Of a stretch of DNA of 64,000 nt, positions 23,331 through 33,450 are shown piece after piece. Source of the stretch: Cryptomeria japonica. Lineage: Eukaryota; Streptophyta; Pinopsida; Cupressales; Cupressaceae. How positions within the stretch are numbered: the first letter of the stretch is position 1; every line of letters starts with the position of its first letter. Made by a program: the position numbers and the translations under genes. The notes beneath the pieces are model-generated. The model was not told where the DNA came from, made no database searches, and was given only the letters and a program-made list of their open reading frames with translations. Location: assembly GCF_030272615.1 (NCBI RefSeq), contig NC_081413.1, positions 444,747,038-444,811,037 on the forward strand, written 5' to 3'.

Positions 23331-24504
23331 CAAGAAATAGTGCCTCCACTTCTTCAAAGATCAAACCAAAGCATACATCTCCAAGTCATAGGATGAGTAT
23401 CTCCTCTTGGCATCATTTATCTTTTCACTGAAAAAAGCAATAGGCCTTCTTTCTTGACTGAGCACTGCCCCAATAGCCATGTGGCTTGCATCACACTTCA
23501 CCTAAAATATTTTGTTGAAGTTTGGTAGAGAAAGGAATGGTTGTTCTGCAACTTTTTTCTTCAAGGTTTCAAAAGAATCATTTGTCTCCTTGGTCCAACT
23601 AAACCTACATTTTTGTCCTTCCTTTATGGTGTCAAGCATGGGTACACAAACATGACTAAATTCTCTTATGAACTTCCTATGAAAATTTGCTAAACCATGG
23701 AAACTCCAGACATCATTCATAGTTTTAGGTGTAGGCCAAGACAATATGGCACTTACCTTCTCCTGGTCCATTTTCAACTCACCTTGTGAGATTACAAAGC
23801 CCAAGTAGATGATCTCCTCCTGCATGAACAAACACTTATCCAAATTTATCATTAGTTTCTCTTCATGTAATCTTTTGAGAACCATATCTATATGTTTGAG
23901 GTGCTCTTCCCTTGTGTGACTGGAGATCAAGATATCATCTAGGTATACTATGACAAACTTGCCTATAAATTCCACCAAGACCTCATTCATCAACCTCATA
24001 AAGGTACTAGGGGCATTGGACAACCCAAATGGCACAAATTTCCACTCATATAACCCCTCATTGGTTTTAAAAAGTTATTTTCCATTCATCCCCTAGCCTT
24101 ATTCTAATCTGATGGTATCCTCTCTTTAGATCCACTTTGGTGAAATATTTAGCACTCCCCAAGCAATCAAGTAAATCCTCTATCATAGGGATCAGGAACC
24201 TATACCTTATAGTTATCTTGTTGATGGCCCTTGAGTCTATGCATAGCCTCCAAGTGCCTTATTTGTTGGGTGCAAGGACTACTGGTACTACACATGGGCT
24301 TAAGCTTTTGCCAATTAGCCCTAATTCTAGGAACTCCTCAATTTGTCTTGCCATTTCTGCATTCTGATCTGGAGTGAGTTTGTATGCTGCATTGTTTGGG
24401 AGAGTAGATCCAGGGTTCAAATCTATGCAATGACTGATGTCTCTCACCAGTGGTAGGGATCTTGGAATTCCATCTGAGATGATACCTTTGTACCTATCAA
24501 GCAA
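23255..24504 (-). pseudogene. Gypsy-1 reverse transcriptase and RNase H start (broken)
   Basis: The minus-strand frame 24,504-24,259 holds the region before the RT fingers ([30 protein letters not shown]). After a frameshift and stops come [21 protein letters not shown]-type residues and 24,035-23,502 ([20 protein letters not shown], the catalytic loop VIVYLDDIL with both Asp, LGFVISQGELKMD, PTPKTMNDVWSFHGLANFHR). The RNase H start (CDASHMAIGAVL) follows a stop at about 23,500. The domain order is standard for Ty3/gypsy. Confidence 0.88.
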
Positions 24505-25022
24505 CTATTTGACTGCAAGGTCCATGTGCTTCTTTCCTCCTTCTTTCTCTTCTGCAAACTGCTCTTTCCTTGTCACCTTGGGACTAGGCATGAGGGCATA
24601 GCAAATTGCACCTTTCTCTGTAGTCTCCTTAGTGAGCTGTTTTCCTTCTACCATCAACACTTTGGAATCTTTCCCTTTTGATTCCATCTCTTCCTCTACT
24701 AGAGATAAGAGTTCTATCACCTTACCATATTTGCAGTTGATCCGGAGTCTATCAAGACCTTGCATACCTTTCCTCCATCCTTGCAAGTGGTTTTGAAAAG
24801 ATATTTCCTTTGCATACACTCCTTGTTAGGTACCTTCATGGTGGTTACTACTCTCCTCATCATCAAAGCCTCTCCTCTTTCAGGATAGCCATGGCTAGCA
24901 AGAGCATTAACAGTTTGATAGGTGTTTGCACTTGCCACACTCTGACAATCAAATTCCTGCACCAAATTGCTTCTCCTTTCTCCCATGGAGCTAGAACCCT
25001 TCTCTAGATAGATATTGGCCAT
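24505..25022 (-). pseudogene. Gypsy-1 protease with an internal deletion
   Basis: The aspartic protease active site VLIDSGSTANMV is near 24,735. Directly after it the sequence jumps to GKVIELLSLVEEE, the end of the protease region. In Gypsy-2 these two points are about 290 bases apart (43,338 to about 43,625). Gypsy-1 has therefore lost most of the protease after its catalytic Asp. The join falls on a short similar string (AATGG or AATATGG, then TAAGGT), consistent with microhomology. Confidence 0.82.
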
Positions 25023-25352
25023 GTTCCCTTCTTGATTTTAGTTATAGCATCTAGGAGGTCCTCTTCCTTGGGATCTTTCTCTAGAGGGTGGTCATCTACC
25101 CCTAAAGTTCCCTCTTGGATTGTAGCCCCCTCCTTGGTTGTAACTGCTCTCTCCTCTCGTGCCTTCTTGGCTAGAGTCACCTTGGTATCCAAAACCATTT
25201 CCTCTACCTCTGAAAGGGCCTCTTCCCCCTCTTTGATGTCTCCCTTTACCTCTACCATTTTGTTCTTGCCTTCTCTTCAACTTCTCCTCCACCTTGAGTG
25301 CTAGTTGAAAGCACTTTTGGACTGTCTCCGGGGTGTGGAGATTCAAATATTC
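25023..25352 (-). pseudogene. Gypsy-1 gag C-terminal part
   Basis: Minus-strand codons read NLHTPETVQKCFQLALKVEEKL, then an Arg/Gly-rich tract (GRGKGRHQRGGRGPFRGRG) that would bind RNA, and a ruined zinc knuckle near 25,030. There the second Cys is a stop, the His is Asn and the last Cys is Tyr. The preceding gag codons lie on the other side of the solo LTR, from 26,134. Confidence 0.82.
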
Positions 25353-25357
25353 TTGGA

Positions 25358-26128
25358 TGTTGGCAAATGCACACTCCAATGAGAAATTGTAGGTGATTGA
25401 AGGTATGTTCATTGATGGAAACCTTGAAATCCTATGGCATCGATAGGCACTGGCACCAATAGACTCTACAACAACAGATAGTTTACCGGCAGCAACAAAG
25501 ATGATTATCGACACCCTAGCCGACATGATTTTGTTTATTGCATTTTGTATTTAATTGTAATATCTTTTTGTAAGCTGACAAGGTGAATTGTAATAGGACT
25601 CATATATAAGTATGAGATCTTGTAGATCATTTATGTAAGAGGTAGATGCGAACATGCGAATATTAAGGCATATTTTGGAGTAAGGTTTATGGTTATTGTA
25701 TGAGCTTAAACTAGTATTGAACTTGGCATAGTAGATGTTAAACCGAAGTAGTACATTATATGGGATTTGCATAATCCATTTTTTAAGTCAGTGAGACTTC
25801 CTTTTTGTAATTAAGCAGTGAGCTTTAGGCAGTTGGCCTTCCTGCATGTGCAGGCCCCTATTGTAAGTAATATTCATTTATTGGTCAGTAAGTGAATATT
25901 GTGGGTCACAAATCCCACTGAGGTTTTTCCCACACCGGGTTTCCTCGGTAAAAATATTGTGTTATGGTGTGCTTTATATGTTGTGGTTATTGTTCTTATT
26001 TACTGAATTAATTCTTGTTTACTAGCACACTATTTTGGAATGCAATTTGTTTAATAAGATCAGAAAATTTGTTAACCAGTTAGATACTGATTCACCCCCC
26101 CTTCTCAGTATCTTTGGGAATACTAACA
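25358..26128 (+). mobile_element. Solo LTR of a Copia-type element
   Basis: It starts TGTTGGCAAATGC, ends ATACTAACA and is flanked by TTGGA at 25,353-25,357 and 26,129-26,133. Removing it restores the Gypsy-1 gag frame (FSIQ joined to EYLNL). Its 3' end carries GATTCACCCCCCC and CTCAGTATC, like the LTR ends of the Copia elements here, and GCATGTGCAGGCCCC, also found in the Copia-4 LTR. No second LTR or interior is present, so it arose by recombination between two LTRs. Confidence 0.9.
25604..25611 (+). promoter_or_regulatory. Candidate TATA box in the solo LTR
   Basis: TATATAAG is followed by TATGAGATCTTGTAG, resembling the TATAAATGTAAGATC core of the Copia-2 and Copia-3 LTRs. This is a prediction from sequence similarity only. 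Confidence 0.4.
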
Positions 26129-26133
26129 TTGGA

Positions 26134-26803
26134 TTGAAAATCTCATCACATTGAGATATCTTACCACCTTCTCATCTTCACTCTCTTTCACCTTGGTCCT
26201 CACACACAACTTCATGAACTCCTCTGTATAGGAACTCATGTCCATCTCCTTCTGCTTCAACTTTTGTCTTCTTCTATGTAATTAGACATTGTAGTCCATT
26301 GGGACATAGGCTTCCTTCACCAAAGCCATCATCTTCTTCCATGTAGCCACTTTTCTCTTTCCCTCTTTCACCCTCTCATCTTGGATGAAAGTCCACCAAG
26401 TCAATGCAACCCCTTTCATTTTGGATTGGGCCATCTTCACTCTCTGGTGCTCTGGTATGTCTTAACTTTCAAAAAAGTTGTCCAAGGAGTCTATCCACTC
26501 CATCATTGTATCAGACTCCATCTTGCCTACAAACACTAGCAGATCCAATTTCACATCAATTGTTTTTCTTTACATGGACTTGAGGACACTCATCAGGTGC
26601 CTCTGGTTGGCAGGAATATCTAGTTCTTACTGCCTAGGGATCTCCTTGTCCCCTTCTTCAACATCTCCAGAGTCTCTCTCTCCCCTCTCCACTTTGTCCT
26701 TCAACCGATCCATCTCATTTATCAAGGCTTCATTCTTAGACCTGACTTCTCTTCTCTTTGCCATCAACTTCTTCACTAGGACATTCCACTCAGCATTGGT
26801 CAT
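26134..26803 (-). pseudogene. Gypsy-1 gag N-terminal part
   Basis: A start codon at 26,803 is 50 bases from the primer-binding site. A single frame runs to the solo LTR with four stops: MTNAEWNVLVKKLMAKRREV, a charged coiled region, then the Retrotrans_gag core (KMKGVALTWWTFIQDERV, TWKKMMALVKEAYVPMDYN, SYTEEFMKLCV, VVRYLNVMRFSIQ). The homologous gag of Gypsy-2 (42,122 onward) has the same blocks. It forms the capsid of the element. Confidence 0.85.
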
Positions 26804-26852
26804 CCTTTATGGGACATCTTGTCTTCTCCTTCTACCCAAAGAACACTCCTAT

Positions 26853-26864
26853 GCTCTAATACCA
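26853..26864 (-). other. Gypsy-1 primer-binding site
   Basis: The minus strand reads TGGTATTAGAGC, one base from the initiator-methionine tRNA complement, two bases after the LTR end. Confidence 0.87.
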
Positions 26865-26866
26865 CT

Positions 26867-28385
26867 TGATGCAAAGGCCTCCTTACACCTAATGAAAAGT
26901 CCAAAAGGTTAGGGTCTTACCCTTCAAATGACAAAAATGACCCTACAAAAAAGGACTCCACATCTTAAGGTTTTGAACTACTCCCCACTCCTCAAGCCTA
27001 ACACCTACTCAAAATGAGTAAATGGCTTCAACTTCTCTAACATGCCTCACCGGTGACTCCTTCTCTTAGGGGATTTTGAATTGGTTCATTTATTGCCATT
27101 AGAGATTGGTCCAAGCATTGGTTTTGGGTTTAGACTCCAATTCCCTATGCCTCCTTTAGAAACCTACCCACTAGGCTAGTAGCCCTATTTGGCGATAAAA
27201 TTGATCTTAGCTCCAAAATGTTCCACACACTCATACAAAAAATTTACCATTATTGATACCCTTTTGGGAGTTACACATATCCCCAAAATGGTTTTCTCAT
27301 ATCTGTACTTTCTGGGTCTAAACCCTTTATAGGCCAAGAGACCTAATTAGAGTAGTTAGGCCTAATTTACAAAGCAACCCCCATTACCGGTATCCCAACT
27401 GTAAAACTAAATTTATGAGAATGTAGGGAATGGTGAATAACTTGTAATTCCAGGTTTGCACACCTAGAGTCCATCGCTATCAGATTTTATGGTGAATGTC
27501 CTAAATTTGCTTAAGGTAGTCACATAGAGATGCCTACCTAGTTTTTCTTCTTTCTCCTCATAACAAAATATTACCTACAAAACCCCATGAAAACCTTAAT
27601 TTAGATTGATCAATATTGCACTCTACTAAAGTAATTAACTTCTAGAGGAAAGAGATGCAAGATTTGGCCATTTTCAATTAAAACGTAGGCAAACCCTTAC
27701 TTTCCGGGGAACAGTCAGAAAAATGGAGGGTTCTCACTACATAGACACAATCAAAGTCTCAAAACACCACCAAGTAAAAGGTAGTTCATTCCACAATCTA
27801 CTCCATGAATGGTGTGACTCAATTCAATCTGTACAAACATGGACAACCACTACAAACTCAGAATTTTTGGGAAAACTTCAGTATTTCAGTGTTTTATTGC
27901 TTCACCACTTGAAAATTACAAGATATGCAACCTTGGGAATCATGTGCACAAATTTTATACAATTATCAACTAGTTTCCAAACAAATTTGGAGGAGGTTAG
28001 AGACATTTAAAGGCTTCCCCCAACCACATTTTAAAAAGTTGCACTTTTGTACTCAAAAGTCGCACTTTCAAAAGTTGCAATTTTGCACAAAATGTTGTCA
28101 AACTTTCTAAGGTGGGGATCCACACACTTGGATCAACCAAACACCCCTAAAACATTACAAAAACCTATCAAAAACAAAACTAAACCTTCTACTACCCATT
28201 ATCGACCACATTGTCCCAATTGGCTTATCAAATTGCCTAATTGGTGACATGGGTTTACATGGTGGGGTTTATTGAATATATGAAACAAACTTGCATAAAC
28301 ACAAGACACACTAAGAAAATTATTAGGGTCCTAATATTCATCCTCAGAGCCATGATTTTCTTTTTGATGAGGTTCACCTACACCA
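26867..28385 (-). repeat. Gypsy-1 5' LTR
   Basis: The 1,519-base partner of 6,135-7,558. It carries a block of AAAGTTGCA and ACTTTTG motifs at 28,030-28,105 that the 3' LTR lacks. Similar motifs lie in the Gypsy-2 LTRs near 40,790 and 47,030, so the block is ancestral and was deleted from the 3' LTR. Confidence 0.9.
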
Positions 28386-29650
28386 AATATTCCTTCATCA
28401 CATCTAGCATCAAAATTTCCAAGATCTTCATCTCTTTTGATATAGCATTTACTACCAAAAATTCTAGAATATCTAATAGTAGGACCATGACCAAACCATA
28501 ACTCATAAGGAGTCTTACCAATATCACCTTTGAAATTTACCCAGTTAAGAGTGTATACAGTAGTAGTCATAGCTTCTCTCTAAAACATATTCAAAACATT
28601 TCCTTCAATCATCATGGTTCTAGCAGCTTCTTGAATTGTTCTATTCTTCCTCTTTACAACACCATTCTATTGTGGAGTCCTAGGAGTAGATAATTGTCTC
28701 TTAACTCCATACCCTTCACAATATCCATTATACTCACTGAAAGTGAATTCTCCACCTCTGTCAAATCTCAGACACTTTAGCTTTAATCTAGTCTTAGTTT
28801 CAACTCTAGCCTTGAAAATCTTGAACTTCTCCAACCGTTCATATTTCTCCCTTAAGAAGGTAACCCAAATTACTCTTTAATAGTCATCAATCAACAACAT
28901 GAAATATATGTCACCTTGCAAGCTTCTCACTCTACAGGGACCACACAAATTAGTATGCACAAGATCCAACAATCCATTAGAACAATATTGTTTTCTCTTA
29001 TAAGTAACTCTTGTTTGCTTGTCTAATTGACATTCCTTATATACTGGATTATAAGGCTTTATTAAATTTGGTAGATCTCTCATTGCTTGAGTAGAACTTA
29101 TCTTAACCATGCAATCAAAATTTACATGACACGTCCTTTTATGCCATAACCAACTTTCATCAATCTGAGCAATCAAACAACTTTTACCACCAGAATTCAA
29201 GTGAAAGATATTACCTTTAGTCTTTGTTCCTAATGCAATTTCGGTTCCGAGGATACTCAAGATTTGACATTTTCCATTCTTGAATTGCAAGTTATATCCC
29301 TTATCAACCATTTGACCAACACTCAAAATATTATGCTTTAAACCTTCAACATACAACACATCATCAATATTATGGTTACCATCAAGAGAAATAGAGCCTC
29401 TACCACAAATTACACAAGCTTTTCTATCACCAATGCTTACTATACCACCATCATATCTTTCCAAGTTTACAAATTTACTCTTATCACTTGTCATATGATG
29501 AGAGAAACCACTACCAATTACCCATTCATCTTTCTCCTCAAAATTTGTAGCAAAATCTTTCTCCTCATAAATAAATCTTGTAGAATCTATAGTTACAATA
29601 ACATCTTCCTTGATAGGAATGAACACAAATTCATCTCCTAAATTTCCCTT
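28386..29650 (-). pseudogene. Copia-1 protease and integrase (broken)
   Basis: The frame 29,626-28,877 starts with the protease, whose active site reads WVIGSGFSHHMTS: the catalytic Asp of DSG is Gly, so the enzyme would be dead. Then follow DGNHNIDDVLYVEGLKHNIL, the zinc motif (WLWHKRTCHVNFDCM, with one expected Cys present in YKECQLDK and the other replaced by Tyr) and LVHTNLCG, where the first catalytic Asp of integrase is Asn. The same frame resumes after stops at 28,570-28,386 with ELWFGHGP and YIKRDEDLGNFDARCDEGIF and is cut there by Gypsy-1. Confidence 0.86.
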
Positions 29651-30510
29651 ATCTAAATCATCATATGTCCCACCTTCATCAACATCATAATAATTTACTT
29701 CTTTTGATATTTAGGCTTATATGTCTTAAATGGCTTCTTAGGATTTCTCTCTCTTTCTGAAAACCCTGATGCAAAATGTCCTATCTTATTACATGAAAGA
29801 AATTTAAGAGGTAACTTCCCTTCATACTTACTGGCACCTTTTGGCAATCTTCTAGCAATAAATGCTTCAAGCTCCTTATGATCTCTTTCATCTCTTTCTC
29901 ATATCTATATACTCTTGTATAAATTTCTCCTAGATCATATCTTTGCTTTCCAAAAATAGTAGCTTTAAATGTAGATTCAGTCTTAGGAATAGAGTCTCCA
30001 AACCCAATCAGCTCAAAAGTTGCAAGCTTACCAATCAGTATGTATCTTGTCACATTTTTCATAGTTTGGATCTCATCAATAACATAAACTTTATGTTTGT
30101 AATCAGGAGGCAAGGATCTCAACACTTTAGCAACAATATTAGATTCTTCGAATACTCTACTAGCACATCTAATTCCACACATAAGCTCATTCACTTTCTG
30201 CATAAAAGAGGTAATGTTCCCATATTCACCCATTATCAGGTTCTCATATTTACCCTTCAATCTCTGCAACTTAGCAATCTTCACATGGCTATCACCTTCT
30301 TGCAAGCCCTCCAAATTTATCTAGATGGCATGGGAAGTCTCTAATTCCATCATATTAGTCATCTTAGAATCTGATAAGCCACTCAACAATGCTTCCTTAT
30401 CTTTGATATTGTATTATGCTTCCTTTATCTAATCTAGAGTAGTAGCACCATTCTGACAAACATTAAATACATTCTTAGTAATCTTCCACTGCTCTTATCA
30501 AATGCATCTC
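29651..30510 (-). pseudogene. Copia-1 gag, central and C-terminal part
   Basis: Frame 30,314-29,781 has HVKIAKLQRLKGKYENLIMG, FMQKVNELMCGIR and VLRSLPPDYKHKV, matching UBN2-type Copia gag. The zinc knuckle near 29,800 has decayed: its first and last Cys are lost. The N-terminal codons lie at 38,098-38,188, separated by NA-1. Confidence 0.83.
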
Positions 30511-31640
30511 TGTTGGTATTTTGATAATGTTTAAGTTGTGATAGTCATTGATGGACACACACTTATTTTATGTACGAGTTATTCTCCATTGGTAATGTCT
30601 ATTGTTCACACCAGTATTATATGCCATTGTATGTATAGTCTTTATTTGTAGAAGACTATCAGTGTTTTGAAGAAGATGCTTACCAATCATAGCGGTATGA
30701 AGACCTCAAGTGGACCAAGGACCCCTAGCGGCAGTTAATCTTTTTGATCAGAACATTATGTTCCAGTTTTCCAGTCTTTATTCATTAACCGATAATCGAA
30801 ATACTTTGCTAAAATAGTATAATTGTAAAGTGTGATGGGTTATCATCCACCAACACTTTAGAGGAGTTTCTATGTCATGTTACCAAATATGTCTAGATGC
30901 ACCGCACCTAGGAAATTGTAGTCTAATCTTATTGGACCGACATGAAATCAGATTCCTATATTAGGACATCATGTCTAGGGTTTTGTAGAGATTATATGTG
31001 CAAGTATTGTAGAATAGATTAGGTCTATGTGATATAGGTATCTCACTATAGATATTTTGAGTGCAAAGGATAGAAGATTGAAGTAATGTTGCAATGCATT
31101 AATGGAGAACTGTCAAGGATCTAATAAAGCATTATGTGCTACTTTCTAGATCATTCACTTGTTGATTACTAATCTCTTCGACAAGTCTAAAACCCTTAAC
31201 CGGTTAGGCCCAACCAAGACTATTGTAAATCCTCTAACAAGGTGGTTCACAGTTGTGGATCTGAAATCCTTTAACAGGGTAGTCTTTAACAGGACTTATC
31301 TCCTAACAAAGATCTGGATTCCTAAAAGGATCTGTTCTTGTGAAGAACATTGTAAGACCTTAACCGGTCCAACCTTAACCGGCTTGGTTACTATTCTACA
31401 GATAGTTAACTTGTGAGTTTTACTCATCATTGTTTTTCCCATTTGGGTTTCCACGTCAAAATGTCTTGTGTTATGGTGATGGCACTTCTATGGGTGAATG
31501 CTCTATTTTCTATTTGGCTTCTTTATGTTTTAACCAGTTTGTTGTTTAAACTAGACCGGTCTGCTGAAAAATTGTTTAAAAGTTTGGTTAAGTTTTTAGA
31601 GCACACTAATTCACCCCCCTCGCCCTCTTAGTATTCATCA
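30511..31640 (+). repeat. NA-1 5' LTR
   Basis: It pairs with 36,969-38,097. It ends with TTCACCCCCC and CTCTTAGTATTCATCA, the C-tract signature shared by the Copia LTRs here. Confidence 0.92.
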
Positions 31641-31642
31641 AT

Positions 31643-31654
31643 TGGTATTAGGGC
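31643..31654 (+). other. NA-1 primer-binding site
   Basis: TGGTATTAGGGC lies two bases after the LTR and differs at two bases from the initiator-methionine tRNA complement. Confidence 0.8.
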
Positions 31655-31690
31655 CAACCTTTCTATAAGTCTAACCACTTGAAAGGAGAT

Positions 31691-32977
31691 ATGGGGGAAT
31701 ACAACATGAGGGAAATCACTCACCGTCTGTCTGAGTCTGAGAGAGCCTATGATGAACTCAAAATCAAGTATAAAGCCTCTTTAGCAAAGAGAAGAGAACT
31801 TGCTTAGCAACTGATGGAATTTACTGAAAACAACTCTTCTGATGAAGCAGACATGGAGGCCCTAGTTAGAGAAGTGGAGAAACTAAATGAAATCAAAATT
31901 AACCTAAGGAGGGAGTTGGAAGGACTGACTATTAGGATGAGTCAGGAGCTAGAAAACAAAAGAAAAGCTGAAATTTTTGTGAAAGACAAGGAGCATGAGA
32001 TCTCTAAGTTGAAACAAGAGATTGGTACCATCACCGCTCATCTGCAAGAGGGTAATGAAGAGAAAGAAGAAATAAAAGAAGACCTCAATGTTGCTATCTC
32101 TCAAAATGAAACCTTGATGAAAACCAATGATGCTCTTTCCAAGGAACTTGCTGAGTCAAAGGAGATACTTGCAAAGTTGAACCGAAGTGCTACTAAATTG
32201 AAACACAAGCTGGAATCAGTGAAGCCATCAAAGAATACCACTAGAATTGGTTTCTTTGCATATGAGGAAGGTGAAACCTCTAGAGCCAAGAGTAATAAAC
32301 CAAAAGAGCAACTGGTACCCAAGAACAACAACAAGAGCAAAGGTAAGAAAAAGTTTAAACCTGCATGCTTCAACTGTCATAAGGAAGGACATACTACCAA
32401 TGTATGTAGGAGAAAGGCTTACAATAATTCTCCTTACATGAAAAAAAATGTGGCTAGAACTAGTAGATTTAATGGTCACTATTATGCATGCAACAAGTTT
32501 GGGCATAGAGCTTTTGAGTGCAGGTCGGTTATGAACAACTCTGGAATTTATGCACCAAGATCTAAAGGAATTGTCCCAAAACCTCCTATGAATCGGAACC
32601 CAAACTGGTACAGAACCTATGACCACTGGTCAGATGGTTATGGAGTAGAAAAAAGTTGGAGAGTAACCTATTTGATTTGTCATGCTAGCGGTCACACTGT
32701 TGCAACATGCAGAAGGAAGAATGGAAATGTGAACACTGGACCATAGAGAACACCTGGTATGGTATGCTATCATTGCAACAAACTAGGACACACTATCAGA
32801 GCATGCAGACTGATGAAGAATCCATCGAGAGACATACTGGTCGACCTAGAAGGGAAGATCAATGTTGAAACCGTTCAGGGAGATATGGATAAAACATGGA
32901 AAAAGAAATCTGAAGAGAAGCCACAAGATGTACCAATTTCTGCACCCAGTGTGGAGACCCCTGAACTAACAAACTGA
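31691..32977 (+). pseudogene. NA-1 gag-like protein with a zinc-knuckle array
   Basis: One frame from the start codon at 31,691, with a TAG near 31,805 and another at 32,744. The first 190 residues or so are a Leu/Glu/Lys-rich coiled coil (EVEKLNEIKINLRRELEGL, EHEISKLKQEIGTITAHL). Four zinc-knuckle positions follow at about 32,365, 32,480, 32,670 and 32,765. The first (CFNCHKEGHTTNVC) and fourth (CYHCNKLGHTIRAC) are complete CCHC motifs; the second and third have lost the first Cys (YYAC and YLIC). The knuckles suggest RNA binding and packaging. The acidic tail SAPSVETPELTN ends the frame. Coiled coil plus multiple knuckles resembles the gag of some plant Copia lineages, but no protease is joined to it. 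Confidence 0.8.
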
Positions 32978-33450
32978 GTTCCAAAAAGCTTAGGGGGAAC
33001 ATATCCGTAATAATGTTACGAACCCCTAGAGTATATCGGTAAAGTGCCTTTATTAGTACTAGTTACCTATCGTCCGACAGAAGAAACGAAGTGGTAAAAG
33101 GAAAAGTTAGGGTTTGTGTCCTAACAGTGATGAATTTATTATGGTAGGTAGGAGCTTATTTAAAAGTGACTTTCGTCATCATTTTTACTTACCTATTTTC
33201 AAACAAGAATTTTTCTAGCTTGAGCATAGCAACAAGAGTGATTCATCTTGCATTCGAAAGAATTCAGGAAGATATCTTGCACAAGATTTTGCAGTCGTTC
33301 AGAGTGGAGGTCAGAGTGGTAAAACCAAGCTTTTGGAGAAGTGTGTTGCTTTCAACATCAGTCTACCCTAATTCAAAATTGGTGAACCCTAGTTTGGAAT
33401 AAAAAGGTATTTTTCATCAAATCACTCTCATCATTTGGAATTATCTAGAT
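32978..33450 (+). other. NA-1 spacer between the two frames
   Basis: About 470 bases without a useful frame. It begins with AAAAAGCTTAGGGGGAAC, a purine-rich string, and has no recognisable feature. It might once have carried a splice or internal start signal for the second frame, but nothing in it shows this. Confidence 0.5.

Larger units (their letters stand above)
6135..28385 (-). mobile_element. Gypsy-1, Ty3/gypsy chromovirus (split by Copia-2 and a solo LTR)
   Basis: LTRs at 6,135-7,558 and 26,867-28,385 share both ends (TGATGC to TGCACCA or TACACCA on the plus strand). The flanks AAGAT (6,130-6,134) and AATAT (28,386-28,390) differ at one base. The interrupted Copia frame is restored exactly if AATAT is the target duplication, judged against Copia-3 at 12,898-12,915. 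The minus-strand order is PBS, gag, protease, RT, RNase H, integrase, chromodomain: the Gypsy order, with a C-terminal chromodomain. It sits in the integrase-to-RT linker of Copia-1. Confidence 0.9.

Noticed and set aside
25092-25526. 144-codon minus-strand frame taken as one protein
   Set aside because: Its first 55 or so codons lie in the solo LTR; only the part below 25,353 is Gypsy-1 gag.
31159-31631. Short frames in the NA-1 5' LTR, recurring at 37,562-38,088
   Set aside because: They recur only because the LTR is duplicated; codons are not preserved better than the rest of the LTR.
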